This document shows, in pieces, positions 7,186 through 14,868 of a stretch of 17,127 nt of DNA (positions are counted from its first letter, which is position 1; the number at the start of each line of letters is the position of its first letter). This DNA comes from an uncultured Pseudomonadota bacterium (GTDB lineage: Bacteria > Myxococcota_A > Polyangia > HGW-17). The translations under genes were made by a program, and so were the position numbers. The notes beneath the pieces were generated by a model. It did not search any database, was not told where the DNA came from, and saw only the letters and a program-made list of their open reading frames with translations. Location of the stretch: NCBI GenBank assembly GCA_938004375.1, contig CALKWH010000161.1:1-17127 (forward strand), in the 5' to 3' direction.

Positions 7186-7672
7186 GTCCGGGTCCTCATG
7201 GTCGTGAAGGCTCCATGGGTTTCAGGATGCCTGCACGTGAAGGCGATGCTGACCCATCAACAGGGAAAGTGCAACCAGATTCTTCAGTTCCCTGGGCGCC
7301 TGGCGGACAGATTTGCTCAGAACCAACCGTCCCCCACGCTGAAAAGCGGTTCCCCGGCTCCGAAGTCGCCGATTCCGGCTCTCGGGGTCGATTTTCCCCA
7401 CGAGGGGAGCATCCTGGGAACCGGGGTGAGGTCTTCGAGGGGTGGATGACCTCGGTGGAGCCGGGGACGAGCTCGAGAGAGCCGGGGGAGCGGTCCCCCG
7501 TGAAGGGGATTTGCTCGTCGGCGGGGTGGAGGGCATCGAATCGGTGGGAAAGAGTTGAAGAGCCGGGACGACGTGCCGTGGAGGGGGGATGTCACGTGGC
7601 GCCGCCGATCCGTCGGGACCGCCGGCCAGGGAAGTGTTCAGGCGGGCATATGAAAAGGAGAGACCGGCGGAG
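7186..7672. other. 487-base gap without a convincing gene
   Basis: No intact gene is supported. On the minus strand the last part of one frame (7340-7222) reads naturally as LSKSVRQAPRELKNLVALS followed by LLMGQHRLHVQAS, ending 36 bases before the ATPase start. Upstream the same frame turns Pro/Arg/Ser-rich and has no good start, so it may be the remnant of a gene. The stretch 7440-7600 is purine-rich, with GAGCCGGG repeated at about 7459, 7479 and 7559. It also holds a short hairpin, CGGGGGA-GCGG-TCCCCCG, around 7484-7501. No clear promoter for the ATPase was found. Confidence 0.5.
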
Positions 7673-7693
7673 CTACTCCGCGGACGGCGTCTC
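7653..7693 (-). terminator. hairpin spanning the stop codon of the 229-aa gene
   Basis: GCGGAG (7667-7672) and CTCCGC (7676-7681) form a perfect 6-bp stem whose 3-base loop is the TAG stop of the minus-strand gene. An outer 5-bp stem, GAGAC/GTCTC (7660-7664 with 7689-7693), encloses it. A TTTT run follows on the minus strand (7656-7653). It resembles an intrinsic terminator, although the T-run is short and the stem contains coding sequence. Confidence 0.42.
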
Positions 7694-8362
7694 CGGCTCT
7701 TCGGGTTTGCTGGCGCTGGGGCTCGAGATGCCCAGATGGATGCGCAGGCGTTTGTTCGTCAGGGTGGCGCGGGCGGTCTGCGCCCACTCCTGGTACCAGG
7801 CCCACATCTTGTGCACGGCCTCGTCCATCGCGGCGAGCTGGGCCTGCTCGTCGGGGTTCACCTCGAGGGCCGGCATGTTGCGGGCCTGATCGAGCAGGGC
7901 CTTCACCTCGGCGACGGAGCCGGCGGTGACGCCGCGCTTGGCGAGCAGCGCCACGGCCGCCTTGCTCGTGTCGTCGGTGCGGGCGGCGAGGGCCTCGTAG
8001 CGGGTGACGAAGGTGCCCACGGAGACCAGGACCTGGGCGCCGCTCATCTTGGTGAGGTTCTGGAACATCTCGGCGTGGATCTGGGGGAACTTGTGCCGCA
8101 GGCCGGCGTCGGCGATCTCGAACTGGCAGTTCTCCCACTGGTCGATCTTGGCGATCACCTCCACGAGACGGTTCTTCTTCAGCGCGGAGGGGATGTTGAC
8201 GAGTGAGCGGCCCATGGCGGCGTCGAACAGGCGCCAGCCCTCGTCGTATTCTTCCTGGTCCAGGCCGCGGGCGGCCAGCAGCTCCTGGATCTGGGGATGC
8301 TGCATGCCCCGCAGCAGGAGCGTCATCTTGGTGATCTTGTCGGCGTTCGAGTATTTGGCCAT
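7673..8362 (-). CDS. conserved-looking helical protein of unknown function
   Basis: This 229-residue protein has no signal peptide or membrane segment and is probably cytoplasmic. It looks almost entirely alpha-helical. The N-terminal part (MAKYSNADKITKMTLLLRGM... EEYDEGWRLFDAAMG) is followed by a long helical middle. A Trp-rich C-terminal block, MWAWYQEWAQTARATLTNKR, precedes a short acidic, Pro/Ser-rich tail. The pattern of an E/D-x-GW motif near residue 40 and a WYxEWxxTAR block near the end is one I associate with uncharacterised proteins of myxobacteria-like genomes; no function is known to me. CGGAGG lies about 6 bases before the ATG. A promoter candidate lies upstream (8434-8462), and a hairpin surrounds its stop codon, so it is probably a single-gene unit. 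Confidence 0.72.
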   Translation of the reverse strand: MAKYSNADKITKMTLLLRGMQHPQIQELLAARGLDQEEYDEGWRLFDAAMGRSLVNIPSALKKNRLVEVIAKIDQWENCQFEIADAGLRHKFPQIHAEMFQNLTKMSGAQVLVSVGTFVTRYEALAARTDDTSKAAVALLAKRGVTAGSVAEVKALLDQARNMPALEVNPDEQAQLAAMDEAVHKMWAWYQEWAQTARATLTNKRLRIHLGISSPSASKPEEPETPSAE

Positions 8363-8433
8363 CGCTGCCTCCGCGTGTGCCCCGAAAGGGGCGTGTCGAG
8401 TTGGGGGAACCTGCCTGTTGTCCAGACGGCCGC

Positions 8434-8462
8434 TGGTTACGACGACGAAAACGATTTGTCAA
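8434..8462 (-). promoter_or_regulatory. possible sigma70 promoter for the 229-aa gene
   Basis: On the minus strand a perfect TTGACA (8462-8457) is followed after 17 bases by TAACCA (8439-8434), a weak -10 box. The predicted transcript would start near 8427 and carry about 65 untranslated bases before the ATG at 8362. The exact -35 with ideal spacing is notable in such GC-rich DNA, but the poor -10 keeps confidence low. Confidence 0.4.
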
Positions 8463-8471
8463 GGAGAAAAT

Positions 8472-8492
8472 GAGGGGGCGGATGAGCCCCTC
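8472..8492 (-). terminator. putative intrinsic terminator after the glycosidase-like gene
   Basis: GAGGGG (8472-8477) and CCCCTC (8487-8492) can pair around a 9-base loop; an alternative pairing is GGGGC with GCCCC. On the minus strand the hairpin is followed by ATTTTCT. It lies about 50 bases past the stop of the 897-aa gene and just upstream of the next promoter candidate, the expected place for a terminator. Confidence 0.5.
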
Positions 8493-8544
8493 GATTCAAG
8501 CACCGCCGGGTCGACCCCAGGCTGGTCGACCTCGACGTCTGGGG

Positions 8545-11238
8545 TCACGGCGTGCCCGAGAGCGAGAGGATCTTCAACTCGGCGATGTTGACGTAGTGGT
8601 GGGCGCCCGAGGCGCCGCCCGTGCCGCCGTAGAGCGCGTTGTGGAGGAAGTCCGACATGTTGATCGAGTGATCGTCGTGGCGGAGGACGATGGAGTAGGT
8701 GTGGCCGGCCTCGAGGTGGACGCGGACGAAGGAGGAGTCCCGCCAGTCGTCCCAGGTCCCCAGGTGGGGCATGACCAGGTAGCCGCCCCCCACGGGGGTG
8801 CCGCCCTCGGTGACGTCGACGCGCTTGGTCACGCAGGTGATGCCGGTGTCGAAGCCGCCGGCGCCGTTGCCGGCCAGGACCTGGAGCAGGTGCTCGCCGG
8901 TGAAGCCGGCGGTGAAGCTGGCGGTGAGGGTATGGGTGGGCTCCCCCCAGCTCTCGTAGTGCCAGCGGCCGTGGTTGTTCACCAGGGTGCCGCCCGTCGC
9001 CACGAAGGCGGTGGCCTGGACGGTCGAGATGCGCTCGTAGCCGGGGCCCCACCAGCAGACGGGGCGGGCGTGCTGGGAGACGGCGCCCGAGCCCAGGGCG
9101 CCCACGGTGACGAACTGGGCCTCGACGGTGTAGCACGGCGAGCGGGTCAGGTGGGGGGCGTCCAGGTCGGTGAACGAGGTGGTGTTTCCGGGCAGGCCTT
9201 CGGCGATGCGGACGCCGTCGCGATACACGTGGAAGACGAGCTCGGCGGCGGGCTCCCCTCCGCCGGTGAAGGCCAGCTCGAGACCGCCGCCCACGGCGGG
9301 GGCGACCCCGGTGATGGTGGGCGCGAGCGGGGCGAACAGGTTGCGGTACTCGGCGGTGTCGGTCTCGAGGGTGATGGTGTCGCCGGTGTCGCCGCCGTCG
9401 TCTTCGAGGGTGATCACGACGTGGTTGTGGGGGAGAAGCGACGCGCGGGGGAGGAAGCCGGAGCCCGCCACGGCGCCGTTGAGGCGGACCTCGCCCACGG
9501 TGTAGGCGCCGTGCTCGCGGCTGTCGGCGGCGGGCAACAGGACCTCGACGGTGAGCGTGACGCCCCGGTAGGGGAGCCGGTTGAGCACCAGGGAACCGGC
9601 GTCGGCGAACATGCGGTTGCGCAGGCCGCGGGTGACGTAGGGCGAGAAGCGGATGCCGTCGGGGCTGGTCTCGAGGCCGAAGATCACGTCCTGCACCATG
9701 GAGAGGTAGCCGGCCACCGACCACAACTGGCGCTGGGAGTTGACCACGGGACCCGAATAGGCGCCGTCGTCGAGCCAGGGGGCGCCGGTGACGGCCTCGA
9801 AGTTCTCCATGTTCGAGAGGTTCATAGCCGCGCCGCGCATCAGGGAGTGGACGGCGTGGGTGACGGCCGCGTCATTGTCCACCGCGCGGGCGGCCCGCAG
9901 CCAGTAGGCGGTGACGAAGGGCCACAGGGCGCGGTTGTGGTAGATGGGGGTCTCCTTCTGCTGGGGCCAGATCACGGCCGGCCCCTGGGGCAGGTGGGGG
10001 TAGCGGCGCACGGCCTCGGCGCGCCGGGCCGGGTCGCCCACGTCCGAGAGGACGGCGAGCGCCGTGCCCAACAGGTCGAAGTGGCGCGCGGGGGCGCGGT
10101 CCAGGGTGCCCGGGGTGAAGGTGCCCCACAGCCCGAGGTCCTCGTGGAAGAGGACGGCGTCGATGGCCGCGCGCAGGTCGTCGGCCCAGCCCTGGTAGCG
10201 GGCGGCCGCGGCAGCGTCCCCGTGGGCGTCGGCGAGGTGCGCGCCCAGCTCGAGGAGCCGCAGGTGGCCGACGTTGGTGGAGAGGGCCTGGGACATGTGG
10301 ATCTGGACGGTGTCCGTGGCGGTCCAGCGCGGGTAGGTCTGCTGCCGCCAGTCCAGGAAGGACTGCTCGCCCAGGTAGAGTCCGTTGGTCTCGTCGAACA
10401 CGGCGACGCGGTCCTGTTCGATCGTGTTGCGCACCGCGTCCCAGGCGCGGTCGGCGAAGGCGTCGCGCTCGGCGCCGTCGAGGAAGTCCAGCAGGCGGCG
10501 GGCCCCGATGGCCCACACGGCGCGGTCGGTGCTCACCGGGTAGCTGCCGCCCGAGCCGGTGTCCTGGATGATCTGCGGATCGGCGCCGGTGCGACGGTCC
10601 GAGACCTTGAACTCCAGGGAGTTGCGGCTGCGACGCGGGTCCAGCGCGGCCAGGGCGAGATCCACGGCATAGGCGGTGTCCCGGGTCCACACGAATTTCC
10701 ACAGGCGGCCGGTCTCGAAGCAGCCGCCCACGGGGCAGGCGATGGGGTTGCCGCCGTTGTAGGCGTAGTCCTGGATGGCGCTGACGCTGTTCTCCCCGGC
10801 CTCGGTCAGGGCCAGGGCGTAGAGCGCGTCGAACATCGGGTTGCCGGTGGAAACCCCGGGGCCGTCGGCGGCCTCGGAGTACGTCCGCGGGTTTCCCGGG
10901 AGGTCGTCGCGCCGGGGCTGGGTCGTGTCGTGGACGAACTGGCGCGCGCACAGCGCCCCCGAGGTGGTGACGGTCGCCACGTGGGCGCCGTCGTTCCAGG
11001 TGCCCGAGGCGGGGAAGGGGCCTCCCTGGGCCTCGACGCAGATCTCCCCGGGGACGTCGCCGTCGTCCTCGACGTCTCCGTCCACCACGTCCGCGTCGTC
11101 CACGTCGCCGTCGACGCCGGCGTCGTTGTTGGTGTTGTTGACGTTGTTGACGTGGTTCTTGGGGTCGTCGTCGCAGCCGGAGGCAGCCAGCAGGAAGCAG
11201 GAGGCGAGACTGAGTACGAGGCCGGGGAGGGTCTTCAT
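8545..11238 (-). CDS. large six-hairpin glycosidase-like lipoprotein
   Basis: This is an 897-residue predicted lipoprotein. The signal peptide has the lipobox A-S-G-C22 followed by DDDP, then a linker of NN repeats and Asp/Val repeats (28-62). The region about 130-540 looks like an (alpha/alpha)6 barrel of the GH63/MGH1-like glycosidase superfamily. It has W184-T-R-D187, DTGSGGSYPVSTDRAVWA (226-243), a WPQQKETPIYHNRALWPF block (424-441), and E478-N-F-E-A-V-T-G, which resembles the ENYxPxTG element carrying a catalytic acid. About 540-620 would be the usual beta-sandwich. The C-terminal 270 residues look like FnIII-like and carbohydrate-binding-like beta domains. It probably acts on glycans at the cell surface; the substrate is unknown. 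The start has GGAGCG upstream and a possible -10 TAAGAT at 11298-11293 without a good -35. It lies 99 bases after the SulP gene and may also be read from it. Confidence 0.8.
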   Translation of the reverse strand: MKTLPGLVLSLASCFLLAASGCDDDPKNHVNNVNNTNNDAGVDGDVDDADVVDGDVEDDGDVPGEICVEAQGGPFPASGTWNDGAHVATVTTSGALCARQFVHDTTQPRRDDLPGNPRTYSEAADGPGVSTGNPMFDALYALALTEAGENSVSAIQDYAYNGGNPIACPVGGCFETGRLWKFVWTRDTAYAVDLALAALDPRRSRNSLEFKVSDRRTGADPQIIQDTGSGGSYPVSTDRAVWAIGARRLLDFLDGAERDAFADRAWDAVRNTIEQDRVAVFDETNGLYLGEQSFLDWRQQTYPRWTATDTVQIHMSQALSTNVGHLRLLELGAHLADAHGDAAAAARYQGWADDLRAAIDAVLFHEDLGLWGTFTPGTLDRAPARHFDLLGTALAVLSDVGDPARRAEAVRRYPHLPQGPAVIWPQQKETPIYHNRALWPFVTAYWLRAARAVDNDAAVTHAVHSLMRGAAMNLSNMENFEAVTGAPWLDDGAYSGPVVNSQRQLWSVAGYLSMVQDVIFGLETSPDGIRFSPYVTRGLRNRMFADAGSLVLNRLPYRGVTLTVEVLLPAADSREHGAYTVGEVRLNGAVAGSGFLPRASLLPHNHVVITLEDDGGDTGDTITLETDTAEYRNLFAPLAPTITGVAPAVGGGLELAFTGGGEPAAELVFHVYRDGVRIAEGLPGNTTSFTDLDAPHLTRSPCYTVEAQFVTVGALGSGAVSQHARPVCWWGPGYERISTVQATAFVATGGTLVNNHGRWHYESWGEPTHTLTASFTAGFTGEHLLQVLAGNGAGGFDTGITCVTKRVDVTEGGTPVGGGYLVMPHLGTWDDWRDSSFVRVHLEAGHTYSIVLRHDDHSINMSDFLHNALYGGTGGASGAHHYVNIAELKILSLSGTP
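11053..11157 (-). repeat. low-complexity Asn/Asp linker repeats in the glycosidase-like gene
   Basis: The minus strand carries short degenerate repeats encoding NNVNNTNND and then a run of Asp-rich D-V/D-G-D units. They form the tether between the lipidated Cys and the catalytic domain, parallel to the NNA/NNV linker of the lipoprotein at 3083. This is compositional repetition inside coding sequence. Confidence 0.75.
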
Positions 11239-11337
11239 GGGGCGCTCCGGCCGGTCCCGCCGGAGAAGGACGGCGCGGCGGGCCGGTGCATCATCTTACT
11301 GCATCCGTTGGCGGTTGGCCACCCGGTGAAGGGAGAA

Positions 11338-13557
11338 TCAGACCTGTTGCAGGGCCTTGAGCTCGCCGTCGGTCTGGCGCAGGCGCAGGGCGAGCGCGAG
11401 CGCCAGGCGCTCGAAGACGACGGCGCCGACCTCGGGGTGGGCGTCGGCCAGCCGGTCGAACTCGGCGCGGGACAGGATGAAGAGGGACACGTCGGTCTGG
11501 GCGGCGGCGTTGGCCGAGCGCACGCCGCCGTCGAGGAAGGACATGTCCCCGAAGAAGTCGCCGCGGCCGAAGGTGGCCAGGTGATAGGTGATGCCGCCGG
11601 ACAGGGGCAAGAAGACCTTCACCACGCCGGAGCGCACCAGATAAATCTCGCCGCCGGGATCCTTGCGGGCGAAGATGGTCTCGCCGGCGGTGTATCGCTT
11701 CTCGACGACGTGGGGGCGCAGCCGGTCGAGCCTGGCCTGGTCGATCCCCGAGAGCAGCTCGATTTCGCCGAGCTCGAGATGAGAGTCGGCCTCGGCCTCG
11801 GTGCCGGGCAGCACGCGGGCGAGGAGCTGGTCCTCGGCCCACTCGAGGGCGGCGTCGTGGTTGTCGAAGAAGCGGACGTTGCGCTGCTCGGCCGAGAGGC
11901 CCAGTTCGGTGAAATAGCCCTTCACGTCGCGCCCGGTGGGCAGGTGGGCGGGGATCGACGAGAAGAGCAGGTAGCCGTCCTTCTCGGCGAGGCGACCCTC
12001 GACCTGGCGCAGCATGTTCACGGCCGTGTAGTCGATGGACTGGACCCGGCGCATGTCGAGCAGGATGTAGCGGGCGCCGGCCAGGTGCGGGTCCAGCTCC
12101 TTGATCAACTGGTCGGTGGTGCCGAAGAAGAGCTGGCCCTGCAGCTCGAAGGCGACGATCTCGTCGCCGTGGGCCTCGAGGGCCTCGCGCTGGGGCTTCA
12201 GGCGCTTCATCTTAGACGAGATCTGGCTCCCGGTGGCCTTGCGGCGCACCACCGAGCCGCGGATCTGGTCGCGCAAAAAGAGCACGATGGCCAGGGCGAC
12301 GCCCACGCCCGAGGCCGTGAGCAGGCTGGTGCTCAGGGCGGCCACAATCACGGCCAGGATGACGAAGAAGTCGAAGGCCGTGTGCCAGGAACGCAGCATT
12401 TTCAGGCTCTTGGTGTCCACCATGCGGACGCCCACGACCATCAGGATGCCGGCCAGCGCGGACACCGGGATCCAGGCGATCAGGCCCGCGAAGAACAGCA
12501 GGATCAGGAGCGAGAAGAGGCCGACGAAGACGCCCGACAGCCGGGTCACGCCCCCCGAGGTCAGGTTGACCAGGGAGGCCCCCATCGTGCCGGCGCCGGG
12601 GATGCCCATGACCAGCGCCGAGGCGCAGTTGCCCAGGCCCTGGCCGACGAGCTCCCGGTTGGAGTCGTGGCGCCCGCGGGTGACGGCGTCGAGGATCACA
12701 CAGGTCTTGAGGGTGTCCACCGAGAGCAGCACCGCCAGCGTCCCCGCGGGCACCAGCACCAGCGCGAGCTCGCCGACGCGCAGGCCGCCGAAGGAGGAGA
12801 AGTGGGCGGAGAGCAGCTCGGGGAAGGACGCATCGGCGGGGAGGATCGGGCCGATGACCGCCGGGTTCCCCGCGGTCGAGAGGAGCGAGGAGTCCACGAG
12901 GGTGAGCGCGAAGTAGGTGAGCACGCCGGCGACCAGGGCGACGATGGCGCCGGGGATCGCCTTGATGAAGCGCGGGGCCAGGATCATGGCCGCCATGGTC
13001 GCCGCGCCCACGGCCACGCGGGTGGGCTCCCACGAGGGGATGGACCCGAGCGTGGAGAGGAAGGTGGCGCCCTTGGGCATGCCGGCGAGCTTGGGGAGCT
13101 GGGCGGTGAAGATGAGCAGGCCCACGCCGCTGAGGTAGCCGGCGACCACCGGGTAGGGGATGTACTTGATGATGCGGCCGCCCTTGAGGGCGCCGGCCAG
13201 GATCTGGATGCCCGCCGAGAGCAGCATGACCACGCTCAGGTAGGCCGGGATCAGCGCGATGGCGCCGGGGGTGCCGTCGCGGCGGACCATCTCCATGGTG
13301 AACACCGAGAGCACGGCCGCCGCCGGCGCGCAGGGCGCCGAGATCAGGCGAGCGGTGCCGCCGAACACCGGCGCGAGCAGGCCGATGGCGATGCAGCCCA
13401 TGATGCCGCCGATGGCGCCCCGGGCGGCGTACTCGGCGCCCAGGGGGGCGAAGATGATCAGGCCGAAGGCGATGGCCGACGGCAGGGCGACCAGGGTCGC
13501 GGCCAGGCCGCCGAAGAGGTCGCCCTTCAGGTTCTGTTTCAGGTGGGAGAGGTTCAT
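11338..13557 (-). CDS. SulP-family anion transporter with STAS and cyclic-nucleotide-binding domains
   Basis: This 739-residue inner-membrane protein has three modules. Residues 1-430 are a SulP (SLC26-like) membrane domain with many hydrophobic segments and the family signature GQGLGNCASALVMGIPGAGT then VNLTSGGVTRLSG (305-342). Residues about 460-575 are a STAS domain (SIDYTAVNML around D509). Residues about 595-715 are a cNMP-binding domain, with GEIYLVRSGVVKVF (636-649) and a phosphate-binding cassette FGDMSFLDGGVR680SANAA. SulP proteins carry sulfate, bicarbonate or other anions. The attached cNMP domain suggests gating or regulation by cAMP, c-di-GMP or a similar ligand. The usual R-S before V-N in the signature is replaced (GASLVN), and the substrate cannot be told. 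GGAGG lies 7-8 bases before the ATG. It follows the small lipoprotein gene by 52 bases on the same strand. Confidence 0.93.
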   Translation of the reverse strand: MNLSHLKQNLKGDLFGGLAATLVALPSAIAFGLIIFAPLGAEYAARGAIGGIMGCIAIGLLAPVFGGTARLISAPCAPAAAVLSVFTMEMVRRDGTPGAIALIPAYLSVVMLLSAGIQILAGALKGGRIIKYIPYPVVAGYLSGVGLLIFTAQLPKLAGMPKGATFLSTLGSIPSWEPTRVAVGAATMAAMILAPRFIKAIPGAIVALVAGVLTYFALTLVDSSLLSTAGNPAVIGPILPADASFPELLSAHFSSFGGLRVGELALVLVPAGTLAVLLSVDTLKTCVILDAVTRGRHDSNRELVGQGLGNCASALVMGIPGAGTMGASLVNLTSGGVTRLSGVFVGLFSLLILLFFAGLIAWIPVSALAGILMVVGVRMVDTKSLKMLRSWHTAFDFFVILAVIVAALSTSLLTASGVGVALAIVLFLRDQIRGSVVRRKATGSQISSKMKRLKPQREALEAHGDEIVAFELQGQLFFGTTDQLIKELDPHLAGARYILLDMRRVQSIDYTAVNMLRQVEGRLAEKDGYLLFSSIPAHLPTGRDVKGYFTELGLSAEQRNVRFFDNHDAALEWAEDQLLARVLPGTEAEADSHLELGEIELLSGIDQARLDRLRPHVVEKRYTAGETIFARKDPGGEIYLVRSGVVKVFLPLSGGITYHLATFGRGDFFGDMSFLDGGVRSANAAAQTDVSLFILSRAEFDRLADAHPEVGAVVFERLALALALRLRQTDGELKALQQV

Positions 13558-13609
13558 GATCCTGCCTCCGGGGTCCGGTGCCGGGTGTGTTGGCGATGAT
13601 GGGGCGGCA

Positions 13610-14149
13610 TTACAGCCGGGTGGCCTCCAGATATTCCATCCCGGTGCAGTCCATCCGGTCGAGGTATTTGTCGACCAGATCCGTGTCGCACTCCTCGCCG
13701 GCCTCGAGGGTGAACTCCCCCTCCCAGCGGGTGACGGTGATGCTGATGCCGGCCTCCGTGAGGGCCGGCAGCCCTTGCCGGAGCGTCAACCAACAGGGGC
13801 TGCCTTCCGTGCCCGACGAGGAGGACGCGTACTGCTGCCAAACCCCGTCCTTGCGGGCGAAGGTGTTCATCAGGTCGATAGTGTCGTCCTCGCAGGTGTC
13901 CTCGGTGGCGCCGCTGCAGGAGATCCAGCCGATGATGGGCGTGCCGAAGAAGCTCTGGGCGACGAGCTTGAAGTAGGGCTCGTCGGGCTCCGTGGCGGTC
14001 CAGGGATCCTCCTCGCCGCAGGCGGCGCGCTCCTGGCTGAGGGTCACCTGGTAGAAGCCGTCGTACTCGGAGCCGGCGCGGGGGTCGTCGTCGCAGGCCG
14101 CCAGCAGCGTAAGGGCGAGCAGGATGAGGGAGAGCGGGAGCTTCTTCAT
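13610..14149 (-). CDS. small Cys-containing lipoprotein, unknown function
   Basis: This is a 179-residue predicted lipoprotein with lipobox L-A-A-C19 followed by DDDP. The mature part is acidic and contains six further Cys (..RAACGEE.., ..ISCSG.., ..DTCEDD.., ..SPCWLT.., ..EECDTD.., ..MDCTG..), an even number compatible with three disulfides. I do not recognise the family. The start is certain: AAGGAGG lies 5 bases before the ATG. The sequence upstream of it is the divergent region shared with the SPFH pair, including a possible -10 AATAAT. Its CDDDP start matches two other lipoproteins of the window, although it lacks the Asn-rich linker. It is first in a minus-strand run leading into the SulP gene. 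Confidence 0.78.
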   Translation of the reverse strand: MKKLPLSLILLALTLLAACDDDPRAGSEYDGFYQVTLSQERAACGEEDPWTATEPDEPYFKLVAQSFFGTPIIGWISCSGATEDTCEDDTIDLMNTFARKDGVWQQYASSSSGTEGSPCWLTLRQGLPALTEAGISITVTRWEGEFTLEAGEECDTDLVDKYLDRMDCTGMEYLEATRL

Positions 14150-14300
14150 GAATTCCTCCTTGGGGGACAGGCGTGGGGGCCGTCCGGAGCATTATTACAG
14201 TCACCCATGGTTTTTTGCACCGGAAAAATGCGCGTTGCCCCCGTCCCGGCAAACGTATATGCTCCCGCAGTGCGGTTTGAACACAGGAAGGAGCAGGCCC
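14150..14300. promoter_or_regulatory. divergent promoter region
   Basis: This 151-base AT-richer gap separates divergent genes. Plus-strand candidate for the SPFH pair: TTGCCC (14235-14240), 17 bases, TATGCT (14258-14263), each 4 of 6 to consensus. Minus-strand candidate for the small lipoprotein: an AATAAT -10 box in GGAGCATTATTACAG, about 40 bases upstream of its ribosome binding site, with a weak -35. GGAAGGAGC precedes the plus-strand ATG at 14301. Confidence 0.45.
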
Positions 14301-14867
14301 ATGGAGAGCAACATCCTGTATTGGATCATCGGTGGTACGGCAGGCGCCGCTCTCGCGGCGTTCGAGGTCCTGCTGATACGGACCCTCATCCGCGTACCGC
14401 CTCCCCACAAATTGCTGGTCGTGTCGGGCCGGCAGTACCGGCAGGGGAAGAAGACCCGGGGATTCGCCGTGTTCGGGAGGCCGCGCTTCGTGATGCCCGT
14501 GGTGGAGCGCGTCGACGAGCTGGACACCACCTGCGTGCCGTGCACGGTCGAGGTCCACGACGTCCGTCTCGAGGACGGCGGCCCCGTCACCGCGCGGTGG
14601 TTCTCCCTGGTGCGGATCTCCCGGGACCCGGAGCTCATCCCCGAAGCTGTCGAGCGGTTTCTCGGGTGTCCCGCCGACGAAGTGCGCCAGGTGGTCCGGG
14701 AGACCATCGAGCAAGAAGCCAGGACGTTGATCGCGAAGCGGGAATGCCGTCGCGTGGATGAGGGGATGTTCACGGGTCTCCTCGGTGTCAATGTGGAACT
14801 GTCGTTGAAGAAGCTGGGCCTGGAGTTGACCCATCTTTCCCTCGAACACTGCGGGAAGGAGGTGTGA
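14301..14867 (+). CDS. short SPFH/flotillin-like membrane protein 1
   Basis: This 188-residue protein has one N-terminal membrane segment (about 5-30). A compact SPFH-like domain follows: VPPPHKLLVVSGRQ (32-45), a Gly/Phe turn, PRFVMPVVERVDELDTTCVP (61-80), then T-A-R-W-F-S-L-V-R-I with RDPELIPEAVERFLG (108-122) and a helical stretch ending QEARTLIAKRE. This order matches the flotillin head (P..kvlVvyGr, G.rfv.PvvervdeLsl, ..V.i..dpe.i..A.e.fl). The long Glu/Ala-rich coiled-coil tail of flotillins is missing. It would scaffold a membrane microdomain or complex. The frame opens upstream at 14124, but AGGAAGGAGC before 14301 and the membrane segment set the start. The second SPFH-like gene starts one base after its stop codon. 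Confidence 0.72.
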   Translation: MESNILYWIIGGTAGAALAAFEVLLIRTLIRVPPPHKLLVVSGRQYRQGKKTRGFAVFGRPRFVMPVVERVDELDTTCVPCTVEVHDVRLEDGGPVTARWFSLVRISRDPELIPEAVERFLGCPADEVRQVVRETIEQEARTLIAKRECRRVDEGMFTGLLGVNVELSLKKLGLELTHLSLEHCGKEV

Positions 14868-14868
14868 G

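Noticed and set aside
4053..7225. Short TTTCAGG copies flanking the ATPase cassette as possible target-site repeats
   Set aside because: Seven- or eight-base matches occur at several unrelated places here and do not mark defined ends.
8377..13599. A 1740-codon open frame on the plus strand across the glycosidase-like and SulP genes
   Set aside because: It is antisense to two genes with clear motifs and has low-complexity Gly/Val/Asp/Glu composition. Long antisense frames are expected at this GC content.
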